A stretch of DNA of 46,322 nt from an uncultured Colwellia sp. GTDB taxonomy: Bacteria; Pseudomonadota; Gammaproteobacteria; Enterobacterales; Alteromonadaceae. The stretch spans positions 1 through 46,322 of the forward strand of contig CAJXPG010000012.1 of assembly GCA_913057925.1 (NCBI GenBank), written 5' to 3'. How positions within the stretch are numbered: position 1 is the stretch's first letter; every line of letters begins with the position of its first letter. Shown in pieces: positions 1 through 10,100 of this stretch. The notes beneath the pieces are model-generated. The model did no database searches and was not told where the DNA came from. It saw only the letters and a program-made list of their open reading frames with translations. Made by a program: the position numbers and the translations under genes.

Positions 1-47
1 GAGATCTAGTACGGTCTCGTGGGCTCGGAGATGTGTATAAGAGACAG
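1..47 (+). other. Untrimmed Nextera i7-side sequencing adapter (not genomic)
   Basis: Bases 1-5 are the end of the Illumina P7 oligo and 6-13 (CTAGTACG) match the Nextera N702 index. Bases 14-28 are the Nextera read-2 linker and 29-47 are the 19-bp Tn5 mosaic end. Genomic sequence starts at 48. The mosaic end must not be read as a natural transposon terminus. Confidence 0.97.
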
Positions 48-166
48 TCTTTAATGCCTTGCATATTTATCTCAGCTGTTAATTTGTTTGGTGTGAGTAT
101 TGAAACCTAAAGATAGCTCTGGTTAAATACAAAACATTCAACCTTTAGTTTTAAGCAGACCAAACT
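48..166. other. Leader region upstream of the LysR-type gene
   Basis: This is the first genomic stretch after the adapter. It is AT-rich and has no convincing ORF, strong promoter or hairpin. It probably holds the promoter of the LysR-type gene and, since LysR genes are often divergent from their target, perhaps that of a gene lost beyond the contig end. Confidence 0.4.
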
Positions 167-1135
167 TTGATTAACACATCAGCTCACGGATTAACTCAGT
201 CATTAAGTAAAACATCAATCATTCCAAAACCCATTACTGATTATGATTTACGCTTATTAAAAATTTTTGTTTCCGTGGTTGAATACGGTGGCTTTGCTGC
301 CGCTGAAAAAGGTTTAGGTATAACTCGCTCAACCATTAGTGTGCATATGTCTAATTTAGAAACCAGAATGCAGCTAAAGCTTTGTTTACGCGGTCGAGGC
401 GGATTTTCTCTTACTGAAGATGGACAATCGGTTTACCGAGCAGTTATCAACTTATTTGATTCACTTAATGATTTTTCTTTACTTGTAGGTACGTTAGGAA
501 AAGAGCTCAGTGGCGAGCTAGTGATATTGTGTGCCGATCAATTAGACAGTAAAAAGCAACAAAAACTTGCCGATGTTATTGAGGCGGTACATGAGAGTGC
601 TCCAAATTTACATATTGTTTTAGATGGTGATTCCATTTCAAATATTGAAAAATTATTGCTTAAAGACAAAGCCCATATGGGGCTATTTCCGGGCTATCAA
701 CAAGTAGAGGGTTTACATTACCAACCATTATCAAGTGAGCCCATCTTTTTGTGTTGTAGTAAAAAACACCCGTTTTTCAACATAGTGGACGCAAAAATCA
801 GCAGTGACGATTTTGCTGCTGTCGCTGCAATTCACCCAGGTATCGACATTGACTTTTCCGGACGTGAGCAGCTAAAAAAGCTTAACTTAACAGCAAAAGC
901 CTATCAATTTGATACCCGTAAGGCGATGATTATGTCGGGGAAATATATTGGTTATATGCCGCAAAGCTATATTCAACAAGAATTAAATACCGGTGAAATC
1001 CGTATTATCCAACCCAGCGTGCTCACCTATCAATTTAACTTATCACTGGTAAATAAAAAATCCCCCCGCGAGGCAAGTAAAGTTAAATTACTCAACAGCG
1101 CCTTTAGTAACGCTTTTAATTTGGTAAAAAGCTAA
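167..1135 (+). CDS. LysR-family transcriptional regulator
   Basis: A 322-residue protein with the LysR layout. The N-terminal winged helix-turn-helix is at about residues 27-86 (DLRLLKIF, then GFAAAEKGLGITRSTIS, then the ETRMQLKLCLRGRGG wing). A periplasmic-binding-like effector domain follows from about residue 110. The start is a TTG with only a weak upstream ribosome site. No internal ATG precedes the HTH, so a 25-residue extension before the usual LysR start is accepted. The neighbour is a secreted serine hydrolase on the same strand with a 331-bp gap, so co-regulation is unproven. Effector and target are unknown. The real target may lie to the left, outside the contig. Confidence 0.88.
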   Translation: MINTSAHGLTQSLSKTSIIPKPITDYDLRLLKIFVSVVEYGGFAAAEKGLGITRSTISVHMSNLETRMQLKLCLRGRGGFSLTEDGQSVYRAVINLFDSLNDFSLLVGTLGKELSGELVILCADQLDSKKQQKLADVIEAVHESAPNLHIVLDGDSISNIEKLLLKDKAHMGLFPGYQQVEGLHYQPLSSEPIFLCCSKKHPFFNIVDAKISSDDFAAVAAIHPGIDIDFSGREQLKKLNLTAKAYQFDTRKAMIMSGKYIGYMPQSYIQQELNTGEIRIIQPSVLTYQFNLSLVNKKSPREASKVKLLNSAFSNAFNLVKS

Positions 1136-1466
1136 GCATCAAGCAACTAAAGCATTACCTCAAAAGCACCTAACAAACTCACTCCTGTAACTAGATGATT
1201 TTATGCACTTAACCAGTTATCACTTCATACCATAGGGTTAATGTACTTCTGGCACCATAGGTATTTAACAACTGGCGCTATGGTTAAAATTAAAACAGCT
1301 TACTATCAATTAAGCCTTATTTTTATAGTCCCGATAAGGAAAAAGTGGGCGTGCCTATTATCGGCACATCGTGGGAAGAGCTTTAATCATATTGGCCTGT
1401 ATAACTATTTTTCAATCTGATAATAGTTATTGATTTAATAATAAAAATACTTAAAAAGGATCATAT
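1136..1466. other. 331-bp intergenic region with a possible gene remnant
   Basis: There is no intact gene. The octamer ACCATAGG occurs twice near 1227-1260, with a partial inverted copy near 1280. Bases 1321-1386 read in frame as FYSPDKEKVGVPIIGTSWEEL followed by TAA, which looks protein-like and may be the decayed 3' end of a lost gene. GTGCC/GGCAC arms at 1351-1355 and 1363-1367 could form a weak hairpin. The serine hydrolase start at 1467 has an AAAAAGGA ribosome site just upstream. Confidence 0.4.
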
Positions 1467-4007
1467 ATGATTGATGTAAAAGTTAATTCATTACCATTGG
1501 TACTCTCAATGTCATTATTCGTGATATCTGACAGTGCTATGGCTGATATCACCGAAGATTTTGAAGATGGTAATATTGCCGGCTGGACAACCTCTGGCAC
1601 TGTGGCGATTAATACGAGTAAGGCTATTGGTAATTATTCCATGCGCCTTAAAGGCGGCGCATCAGCTGAGCGCAGCTTTGCCGCTGACGGCACTGTCACT
1701 GTCGCCTTAGCAGCAACTAGCCTAGAAAATGGTAATTTCTGTGATGTCTATGTATCTGAAGATGGTGTTGATTGGGGCACCTCGTTAATCAATTTAAATA
1801 AAAACCAGGATGATGGCTCGTTTACCACCGCGTCGACCACAACAAATGGTGGCGCGACTTATATCCGCTACCAGCAAACTGGCTCAGCCGCAGATTACTG
1901 TTACGCCGATGGTATTAGTATAGTTGGTGCTGGGGTGCCCGCGCCAAATGTCAGTATTTCTGGCAGCGGTATTTTTGGAAATGTCTTAGTGGGTGAAAGC
2001 GCCAGCAAAACAATTACTATTGCAAATAGTGGCAATGCCAATTTAGACGTGACCACAATAAGCGGTGCCAGTGCTCCCTTCGCCCTTGCTAATGATAACT
2101 GCAGTAATACAGCAATTTCTGCTAACAATGACTGTTCATTTGAGGTGATATTTACCCCCAGCGCAGAGCAAAACTCTACAGCGACCTTAACGATTGCAAA
2201 CAACGATAGTGAACAATCAATTGAGTTAAGTGGCAAGGGCACAAGCACGCCTACTGAGCCACCTGCGCCAAGTGGTGATCTTCATGCTTTTACTGGCGAT
2301 GGTAATGTTGCACGAAGCGCATTAACCTTGAGTGAATTAAACGCCACAAGCTTAGGTGTGATGGACTTTTCACATTATAGTCATGGTGTTGCTGAAATTG
2401 ATGCCGATAATTCAAAAGCGGCAGAGCCGACAAATACCTTTGAAGGACGCCTAATTCTTAATAGCGGTAATGCTACTGCACTGAACTTTAATGAAGTGAC
2501 CTCAGGCAGAGGACAAGCAGGTAATTATAATAACCCTGGTACTTTACCCGCCTTTGATTTTGAGTTTGTCCAAGTGGGATCACATATTATTCCTAAAGTT
2601 CGTGGTTTGATTGTCAGTGGTAACATTGGCGCTCCAGACTATCAAGATTGGAACTATATTATAGAGCCAGGGCGTGTATGGAATGAAAATAATGATAATG
2701 GTTATAGCCGCGCAGCCATTCCTTTTTCTTTACAAGAAAATCAAGCTAACTGTACTCATAATGGTGTATTAACCTTTGCCTTTAAAGACGACGGCTCAAT
2801 TACTAATGCAGCGGTGCAAGTTGGTGGAGAAACCTGTTTATATTTCCAATATGATTTAACCGGCTTAGTACCAGCACAATATGCGGCAGGCAACGTATCG
2901 GGAGCAGCAACACTGATTGCAGACTATGAAGCAGAAGTGCTAAGCCGTTTACCGGTTAAAGCGATCACAGAATTAGCGACTGACTACCCAGCAAGTGGTA
3001 TTAATGTTGCTAATATTGCCGCAGAGCAATCTTCAGCACCAACAACCCATGGTGTGTTGTACAAAGGTGTTCATTATGCCGCCCCGTGTAGTACTCGTCA
3101 CGGCGATTACCCCTTCTGTGAAGTAATGAGTTTACCTTCTTATTCAACCGCTAAAACCGCGGTGGCAAATATGGCCTTTGCTTTACTCATTGAGCAAAAT
3201 AGTCTTAATCGTAATGCTATGGTCGCGCCCAGTGTTGGTGAGTGTCAAGATGGTATCAATGGTACTTCATCTATTTGGAGTGATGTATCAATAGAAAATG
3301 CGTTAGATATGGCAACGGGTAATTACCGTTTAGCTTCTTATGAAGGTGATGAAGGCAGTACTGCTGTTGTTAACGAATTTTTCTTAACCTTTACCCATGA
3401 TGAAAAAATTGCCCATTCATGTGAGCGCTATATCCGTAAAGCTGCCCCCAATACACATTTCTCTTACCACTCTTCGGATACTTACATTGCAGGTGTGGCA
3501 ATGGATAACTACACCAGTGGTGATTTATTCGATAAGTTAGTTAATGAAGTATATAAACCACTGACCCTTAGCCCGGTAACCTATACCACGGTTCGCACAG
3601 AAGACAGCCTTGCTGATCCCTATTGGAGCCATGGTATGACTTGGCATGCCGATGATATGATCAAGTTAGGTCAGTTAATTAATGACCGTGGCGTTATTAA
3701 TCAGCAACAAGTACTTAACGGCGACATAATGGACGACATGTTGGTTAAAGGTGGCGAGCTTGGTTTAGAAACTTATGGTAGTGAGTCGCGTTATTTAAAC
3801 GGGGTTTGGACTTATGATATGGGTCAGCGTGCTAGCCCACTATGTCCTACAGGTTCATGGGTAAGTTACATGTCGGGTTACGGTGGCATTGGCGTAGTAA
3901 TGTTCCCCAATGATGCGGTGTACTACTTCGTTAGTGACAGTGCTAACTACGCCTTCGGTGGTGCAGAAGCTGAATTAAATAAAGTGAGCAATATTTGTGG
4001 TAATTAA
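1467..4007 (+). CDS. Secreted beta-lactamase-fold serine hydrolase with choice-of-anchor D-like domain
   Basis: An 846-residue exported protein. The signal peptide is about residues 1-26 (ends SAMA). Residues 28-150 form a beta-rich domain of unknown type. A choice-of-anchor D / ASH-like domain at about 155-255 carries the typical VGESASKTITIANSGNANL and CSFEVIFTPSA segments, then a short Pro/Thr linker. The C-terminal part resembles class C beta-lactamase/penicillin-binding-protein hydrolases: S560-T-A-K563 gives the SxxK nucleophile motif, Y667-H-S669 the YxN/S motif, and SGYGGIG near residue 805 replaces the usual KTG. True beta-lactamases are about 380 residues, so this is more likely an esterase, amidase or peptidase acting outside the cytoplasm. 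It stands alone on the + strand and is followed by a strong inverted repeat. Substrate unknown. Confidence 0.75.
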   Translation: MIDVKVNSLPLVLSMSLFVISDSAMADITEDFEDGNIAGWTTSGTVAINTSKAIGNYSMRLKGGASAERSFAADGTVTVALAATSLENGNFCDVYVSEDGVDWGTSLINLNKNQDDGSFTTASTTTNGGATYIRYQQTGSAADYCYADGISIVGAGVPAPNVSISGSGIFGNVLVGESASKTITIANSGNANLDVTTISGASAPFALANDNCSNTAISANNDCSFEVIFTPSAEQNSTATLTIANNDSEQSIELSGKGTSTPTEPPAPSGDLHAFTGDGNVARSALTLSELNATSLGVMDFSHYSHGVAEIDADNSKAAEPTNTFEGRLILNSGNATALNFNEVTSGRGQAGNYNNPGTLPAFDFEFVQVGSHIIPKVRGLIVSGNIGAPDYQDWNYIIEPGRVWNENNDNGYSRAAIPFSLQENQANCTHNGVLTFAFKDDGSITNAAVQVGGETCLYFQYDLTGLVPAQYAAGNVSGAATLIADYEAEVLSRLPVKAITELATDYPASGINVANIAAEQSSAPTTHGVLYKGVHYAAPCSTRHGDYPFCEVMSLPSYSTAKTAVANMAFALLIEQNSLNRNAMVAPSVGECQDGINGTSSIWSDVSIENALDMATGNYRLASYEGDEGSTAVVNEFFLTFTHDEKIAHSCERYIRKAAPNTHFSYHSSDTYIAGVAMDNYTSGDLFDKLVNEVYKPLTLSPVTYTTVRTEDSLADPYWSHGMTWHADDMIKLGQLINDRGVINQQQVLNGDIMDDMLVKGGELGLETYGSESRYLNGVWTYDMGQRASPLCPTGSWVSYMSGYGGIGVVMFPNDAVYYFVSDSANYAFGGAEAELNKVSNICGN

Positions 4008-4020
4008 TACCAAAGCATAA

Positions 4021-4063
4021 TTATTCAAGCCTCGTTGATTTATACTCCTCGAGGCTTGAATAA
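4021..4063 (+). terminator. Long inverted repeat after the serine hydrolase
   Basis: A perfect 14-bp stem (TTATTCAAGCCTCG at 4021-4034, its complement at 4050-4063) with a 15-nt loop, 13 nt after the stop codon. There is no clean U-tract, so it may end transcription inefficiently or protect the 3' end of the mRNA. Confidence 0.6.
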
Positions 4064-4391
4064 ATCAACAATCAAGCACTCAAAATTATTTATAGCAAAA
4101 CAAAGCACTTGAAAAGTAAGCTAAAACCCTATCTTGCAATGTACCCCAAAGCAAGGTGGAACAAGGTTCAAATTCAACGACTGCTATAGCAATGATTATC
4201 AAGGTAACTTGTTACCAGCTTAAGTCAACTAACGGGTTTACAGTCGACTTCTATCTATACAAAAAATTTCAAACTTTTCTATATTGCACCAAGAAGTCAG
4301 ATTCCAAATTTTTTTTATCTTTATTGACAAAAGCCCTTATCCGATTTCACTTAGGTTAATCACTTCCGCCTCTTTTGTAACCTACGTTACA
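4064..4391. other. Intergenic stretch with no recognised gene
   Basis: Short ORFs here (for example 4156-4359) have no ribosome site and low-complexity translations, so they are not called. The only structure seen is the small palindrome at the right end next to the DUF1501 stop codon. Confidence 0.6.
4376..4391 (-). terminator. Small palindrome directly after the DUF1501 stop
   Basis: TGTAAC and GTTACA arms flank a 4-nt loop and touch the TAG at 4392-4394. The stem is 6 bp without a U-run. It could be a weak terminator or a protein-binding palindrome. Confidence 0.3.
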
Positions 4392-5600
4392 CTAACCTTT
4401 GATAACGCTGACCTTGTAGGGGTTCATATGTGGAAAGACTTCTGCAACTTCTTTGTCGGTAAATTGCCAATGTTGAGATAACACACTGCCAATCCAAGCA
4501 AAACTATTAGAGGTTGGCATCAGATCTCGTTGTCTAAAGAGCTCTTGCTCTTTTAAGCCCGGCCACTGCCCTGCTACTTTGCCACCATTGACCGCACCAC
4601 CCGCTAAAAACAGCGCACTTGCAGTGCCATGATCGGTTCCACCTGTGCCATTTTCTTTCACTGTTCGACCAAATTCAGTGCCAATAATAACCACTGTATC
4701 TTGCCACGCCTCACCTAACCCTGCTTTTAGCTCAGCTAAACCAGTATCAAGTTCAGACAACTTTCTTGTTAAACGACTACCTTGGTTATTATGTGTATCC
4801 CAGCCGCCTATTTCTAACATTGCACAATCAAGGCTAGCATCCTCAGTCATAAGCGTTGCACAGGCTTTACTTAGCTCGATAAACTTGCCTTGGCGCTTTT
4901 TCTTTTTCCCACCTTCGCCATTAACTAATGCTTTCACTTCAATCGCTTTATCAAGGTGCTCTCTTAGTGGTTGATCATGTTGATATAACTGCTGTAGGCT
5001 TTGTAAAACCTCTTCATCAGCACTTTGCAACTTTGATGGATACCAAGTGTGCACTTCACTGCTACTACGAAGGCTAATAGGTGTTGAATGTGAAACGGCC
5101 AAAGCACGGGTATTCTTAACATTAATAGCTCTTGCCAACCAACCACTATCGTGATCAATCTCGTTCATGCCACTTTCAAGGAAGTCTTGTCCATCAAAGT
5201 GAGAGCGTTTTGGGTAACCAGAAGACACGGCAACAATAGGCAGCATTGTTTTTTTCTGATACCACTGGTGTAAGTTTTTTAATGATGGGTGCAAGGCGAA
5301 ACCATTGTCTAACGGTAATAATGGCGCTTTAAAGCTATTTACTAAACTGGGTCTTAACTTACTATAATTACTATCAAAAGTTGGGATCACGGTATGAAGT
5401 GAGTCTAATGCGCCACGTAAAACAACCCAAACGATTTTCGCGTTCTTTTTAGTTTTATCAGTGCCCTGCAAAGCAAAGGCCGAGCCCATAGGAAACGATA
5501 AAGCCGCTAAACCTGCACTCGCTAACTTTATAAATTTCCGTCTTGATTCATCTGTCGTTTGCGATGAACTCTGGCGTTGATTTGTTGCTTCAATCATCAT
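4392..5600 (-). CDS. DUF1501 family protein with Tat signal
   Basis: A 402-residue protein of the DUF1501 family, which has an alkaline-phosphatase/sulfatase-like fold and no settled activity. The N-terminus carries a twin-arginine signal (SRRKFIKLASAGLAAL, about residues 19-34), so export in folded form is expected. Family segments seen include the WVVLRGALDSLHTVIP start, EIGGWDTHNNQG and GTEFGRTVKENGTGGTDHGTA, which holds conserved His/Asp residues of the fold. The ATG overlaps the stop of the upstream DUF1800 gene by one base (TAATG), and its GGAGG ribosome site lies inside the last DUF1800 codons, so the two are translationally coupled. These families commonly occur as such pairs. Function unknown. 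Confidence 0.88.
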   Translation of the reverse strand: MMIEATNQRQSSSQTTDESRRKFIKLASAGLAALSFPMGSAFALQGTDKTKKNAKIVWVVLRGALDSLHTVIPTFDSNYSKLRPSLVNSFKAPLLPLDNGFALHPSLKNLHQWYQKKTMLPIVAVSSGYPKRSHFDGQDFLESGMNEIDHDSGWLARAINVKNTRALAVSHSTPISLRSSSEVHTWYPSKLQSADEEVLQSLQQLYQHDQPLREHLDKAIEVKALVNGEGGKKKKRQGKFIELSKACATLMTEDASLDCAMLEIGGWDTHNNQGSRLTRKLSELDTGLAELKAGLGEAWQDTVVIIGTEFGRTVKENGTGGTDHGTASALFLAGGAVNGGKVAGQWPGLKEQELFRQRDLMPTSNSFAWIGSVLSQHWQFTDKEVAEVFPHMNPYKVSVIKG

Positions 5601-7009
5601 TACCTCCGCTGAAATTCAGGACTCATTAAAAATAACGTTCTCGACTGTTGTCGACTTTCAGCCCTCATGACTAATTGATAGGTATTTTGGCTCATACTTT
5701 CCCCTAAAGCCGTCGTCATTATTTTCTCTGAACTTAACCGCGGAAACTGCTCTGAAAGTAGACTTGACCATTCAATTCTGGCCATTAAGGCACTCGCCCC
5801 TAACCAATGACTTTTATCATCGCTGTAGCCTGCTGGCGAACCTGCATTGAAAGGCTTCTGCCCTAGGTTGTCCAAAGAGTAAAAGAGCATTTTATTTTTG
5901 ACCTGTTTAGGCCCTAGCGCTCGATAAGTCGAGATAACAAACTCTCGAGGGGTTTTAAACTTTTGTGGCTCGTTAAGCCAAGCTTCTTCAGCTGAAAAGA
6001 GTGTCACCATCACTTCTTTAATGTTGCCATTATTTTCTAACCAGGTATTTTGCATTTTAGCTATTAAGGTATCTGGCACGTTATCACCGACAAAGTGCTG
6101 AGCTATTTTTTGACAAACATACTTTGCAGTGCTCGGGTGCATAGCCAAGTCTCTAAGCATTTGCTCGCCTTGGCTAATTTTCTTCTGCGGATATGCTTTA
6201 CCTAATAACGTTCTCGTCCCTGGTTCATGGCCATAAGGGCGAAAAATAAAGCCTGTGCCCTTATCTCTTTTGGGGTGCTTAACACTCCAACCGGTAATTG
6301 CTTTTGCTAATTCGACTACATCTGTCTGCGTGTAGCCACCGTTAACCCCTAAGGTGTGCAACTCCATTATTTCACGGGCGAGGTTTTCGTTTAGGCCAAC
6401 TTTTCTTTTCTTGGCCATGCGAGAGTTTGGACCAAATGATTTTTCATTATTCAAATAAATGAGCATGGCTGGGTGTTGTTCAACAGCCAGTAACATCTCG
6501 GCGAAATCGCCTAATAAATGCGGCGCAATTGCTTCTCGCTCTAGGGTTGCGCTCAATCCTGTCATTAAAACGCCAGTTGTACTGACGCTAAAATGATTAG
6601 AAAAGAAGTCCAATAAGCGCCAACTAACACTGTAAGGTGAAGTAATCGCTTGGTTTAGGGTATCAGCAGAAAGCTCAAATAGCGCATTGCGCCCATAGCT
6701 TTTTACGGCTTTTACTTGAGCCTTACTTTGCCGACTTACTTGTGAGGAACTTGCTTTTTTTGCCTGCATCTTTCGCTGTTTTTTTTGCTTAACAAACTTT
6801 GCATGTGCAATAAAAACATCGTGTGAATTGGGTAGTTTTTCATTGAAAGATACTGGTTGCAATTGGCCTATGACCCACTGCAGTGGGTTAGATTTTGCTT
6901 GTTGGAGTTCATCGCCACGAGCACCATAACCAAAACGATTGACAGCAATATGCTCCCGACCCAAGGTAGTAGATGCTTTAGCATTTGATGACATCGAATA
7001 TTCTGACAT
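5600..7009 (-). CDS. DUF1800 family protein
   Basis: A 469-residue DUF1800 protein, recognised from HIAVNRFGYGARGDEL near the N-terminus, the LAREIMELHTLGVNGGYTQTDVVELAKAITGW core, and the KTPREFVISTYRALG segment. The start chosen is the ATG at 7009, which has an AGGGAG ribosome site. A longer reading from a TTG at 7039 has no such support. No clear signal peptide is visible, unlike its Tat-exported DUF1501 partner. It is the first gene of the pair, 108 nt downstream of the RND permease, and that gap carries its own CpxR-type box, so the pair may be transcribed separately from the efflux operon. The biochemical role is unknown. Confidence 0.88.
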   Translation of the reverse strand: MSEYSMSSNAKASTTLGREHIAVNRFGYGARGDELQQAKSNPLQWVIGQLQPVSFNEKLPNSHDVFIAHAKFVKQKKQRKMQAKKASSSQVSRQSKAQVKAVKSYGRNALFELSADTLNQAITSPYSVSWRLLDFFSNHFSVSTTGVLMTGLSATLEREAIAPHLLGDFAEMLLAVEQHPAMLIYLNNEKSFGPNSRMAKKRKVGLNENLAREIMELHTLGVNGGYTQTDVVELAKAITGWSVKHPKRDKGTGFIFRPYGHEPGTRTLLGKAYPQKKISQGEQMLRDLAMHPSTAKYVCQKIAQHFVGDNVPDTLIAKMQNTWLENNGNIKEVMVTLFSAEEAWLNEPQKFKTPREFVISTYRALGPKQVKNKMLFYSLDNLGQKPFNAGSPAGYSDDKSHWLGASALMARIEWSSLLSEQFPRLSSEKIMTTALGESMSQNTYQLVMRAESRQQSRTLFLMSPEFQRR

Positions 7010-7086
7010 GAATCTCCCTAGCATAGTACTGTGGTACAAATTGACTATGACTATATAAAAACAATGTACTCACAGTTACTAGCTCA

Positions 7087-7101
7087 TTTACACTTCTTTA
7101 C
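7087..7101 (-). promoter_or_regulatory. CpxR-type box upstream of the DUF1800-DUF1501 pair
   Basis: On the minus strand this reads GTAAA-GAAGT-GTAAA, a perfect match to the GTAAA-N5-GTAAA CpxR consensus. It ends 77 nt before the DUF1800 start. A TATA-rich segment lies about 30 nt downstream of it on the minus strand. It is the third such box in the window. Confidence 0.6.
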
Positions 7102-7117
7102 GCTGGAGAACAATAAA

Positions 7118-10100
7118 TTAAGCCAATTTACTGTGTGATAATTGTGTATCGGATACCGTTTTGTTTTTTCCATTAATGACGAGATATAAAGACGGCAACA
7201 CCAGTAAACAAATCAAGGTAGTAAATAAAATACCAAATCCCAATGATACCGCCATAGGAACAACAAACCGAGCTTGTCTTGAGGTTTCAAACACCATAGG
7301 TGCTAAACCAAAAAAAGTAGTGATAGTGGTCAATAAGATTGGTCGAACCCGCCTTCTACACGCCTCGGTTATCGATGCTAATGTTGAGTAACCTTGTTGC
7401 ATTTTTTTATTGGCATATTCAACAAGAATTAAACTATCGTTTACCACAACCCCTGCAAGTGCCAGCATACCCATTAAGCTCACCACACTTAAACCAAACC
7501 CTAAGAACATATGCCCTAAAATAGCTCCCACAGCACCAAAAGGAATAATAGCCATAATAATCAATGGCTGTGAGTAACTACGAAATGCAATAGCTAATAA
7601 AATATAGATGCCGGCTAACGCAAACCATGTACCCAACTCAAGTCTTGATACACTCTTAGCTATCTCTTCTTGGTCGCCACCAAAGACCACTTTTATTCCC
7701 GGATAACGACCTTCCAGTTCAGGCACTAGATAATCTTGTACCATGTTAGCTACGGCTGGAATGTTTTCCTCGGGCAATATTTCTGCCCCCACTTTTTCTA
7801 CCCGTTGTCCTTTTCGTCGAATAATATAAGCAGGTGCGAGCACTTTGTTAATAACGGCAACACTACCGAGCGGGGCATAACCACCCGCTTTGGTGCGCAC
7901 CAACATAGACTCTATTTTATTGACATCAGCACGTTCATTCTCAGGTAAACGTACTAGGGTTGTTACTTGATTTCGCAATCTGTGCTGCCTCTGGGCCCTA
8001 GCACCATATAAAGAAGCTCTTAGCTGATTTGATAAATCCACAGCATCTAAACCAAGGGAACGACCATTTTCATTGAGTACAAGCTTCCATTGTGGCTTAC
8101 CTTCCTCCATAGAGTTAACGGTCGCAACCACATGCTCAGATGCATTCAAAAAGTCAATGGCATCTTGAGCGGCCAAGGCAAGTACATGACTATCGCTGTG
8201 TCGTAACTCAATCGTTAATGAAGCTGAAGACACCGCACTAGAGCCACGCCGTGCGCCACTAAACCTTAACTTACCAAACTTTAACAGACCACTGGCATGC
8301 TCTCGCCAAAATCCCTTAACTTGCTCTGTAGAATAAGAGCGCTCTTCGCTTTCTACCAATAACAAAGCCACCTCAACGCTGTTATCCCGAATAATGCTAC
8401 GGGTACTGACTATGCTATTTTCCAGCTCATACGCCTTAATCATTGATGTGGCATTTCTTTCTAATTCATCGCGCAAAATAATGGCTTGTTGTTCAGTGGT
8501 GGTTTCTGAAATTTCATAATTTGCTTTTACCCAGCGACCATCAAGTTTCGGATATAAACTAAAACCCATCTTGCCACTAAAGGCGTACGCGATAACAATA
8601 CAGAAAATAAAACAGGCAAGCGATATCACTAAAGTAGGACGACTAAGACACTTAGTTAAAAAAGGTAAATATTGCTGCTCAATAAAATGATTAAGTTTAG
8701 CGTTACACTTTTCTTGTATCTTTTTAAAACGTAATTCCAGTTGAGATTGTTTTTTATCATTGATGCTAGCTAAGTGCGAAGGCAAGATAAATAACGCTTC
8801 TACCCATGAAACAGCAAAACACACCACCACCACAATAGGAATAGCGCCAAACAAAAGCTTCATACTGCCCGGCAGTAACAGCAATGGTAAAAAGGCAACA
8901 ATATTGGTTAAGATGGCATAAGTCAGTGGCTTAGCTACTTCATTTGCGCCTTTTATCGCGGCCTCTTGAAATGACATGCCCTCTTGAATATGTGAGTAGA
9001 TATTTTCGCCAGCAATGATGGCATCATCAACAACAATACCCAATGCAACTATAAAGCCGAACATCGACACCATATTGATTGAAACATCAAAAGTGGGCAG
9101 AAATAACATTGCTCCTAAAAAGGCACTAGGGATACCCGCAACCACCCAAAAGGCGAGTTTAAACTGCAGAAATAAACTCATGATTATCAAGATAAGTAAC
9201 AAGCCTAGAAAAGCGTTACTAAGCAATAGACTCAATCGTTTTTGATAATTCTTAGCATCATCATCAACAATGGCAACCCCTGCATTAGGCGGTAACATAG
9301 CGATAATTTCCGGCCACATTGCTTCAATCGCATCTGCAATTTGTGATGGCGTTTGCTCCCCCATACGGTAAATATTTAACTGTGCAGATAGCTGGCCATT
9401 GTAGGTCACTATATTCCGCTCATCAGCAAACCCCTCTGACACTTTAGCAATATCACCGAGTCGAAGTTGATCACCTGACTTATCTGACACTAATGGTACA
9501 TTCGCTATATCATTGGCCCAGAACTCTCGCTGCCCAACGGTGACCAATATATCGCCATTACTTGCTTTTATTTTTCCGGCCGACTTTTCCACCACATTAC
9601 TTTTAAGCAAGGCAGCAACTTTACTTAGTGTCAGGTTGTATGCTTGTAGATCTGCTTGAGCAATCTCAACATGAATTTCTTCTTTTGGAAAACCCCTTAC
9701 ATTGACTTGTGAAATGTAAGGTGACTGTATTATTCGATCTCTGATCTGTTCTGTTAACCGCTTAAGTGCAAAGCGGTCTAAATCTGCATGAACAATCAAT
9801 TCCATAACATCGGCTATACGGGTGTCAATTTTAACAACCGGCCGTTCCATACCAGAGGGAAATGAAGATATTCGATTAACTGCTTGCAGGGTGTCTTGAT
9901 ACACTTTTTGTGGGTTAGCACCGGCTTCTAGATCTGCCTTAACTTTTAACCAACCTGTGCCAATGAAGGTTTTCACTTGACTGATGCCATTAATGCTATA
10001 AAGCGCAGCTTCGACAGGTACGGCAATGCCCACTTCGAGTTCAGCAGGCGCCGCCCCGGGGTAAGAGACAAATACCGATACTCTATCGCGAGACGTCTCA

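Noticed and set aside
1467..4007. Class C beta-lactamase resistance gene
   Set aside because: Only the fold motifs are shared. The length, extra domains and lack of a KTG motif argue against antibiotic hydrolysis.
4156..4481. Two small + strand ORFs left of the DUF1501 gene
   Set aside because: There is no ribosome site and no recognisable protein character, and the second overlaps the DUF1501 3' end on the other strand.
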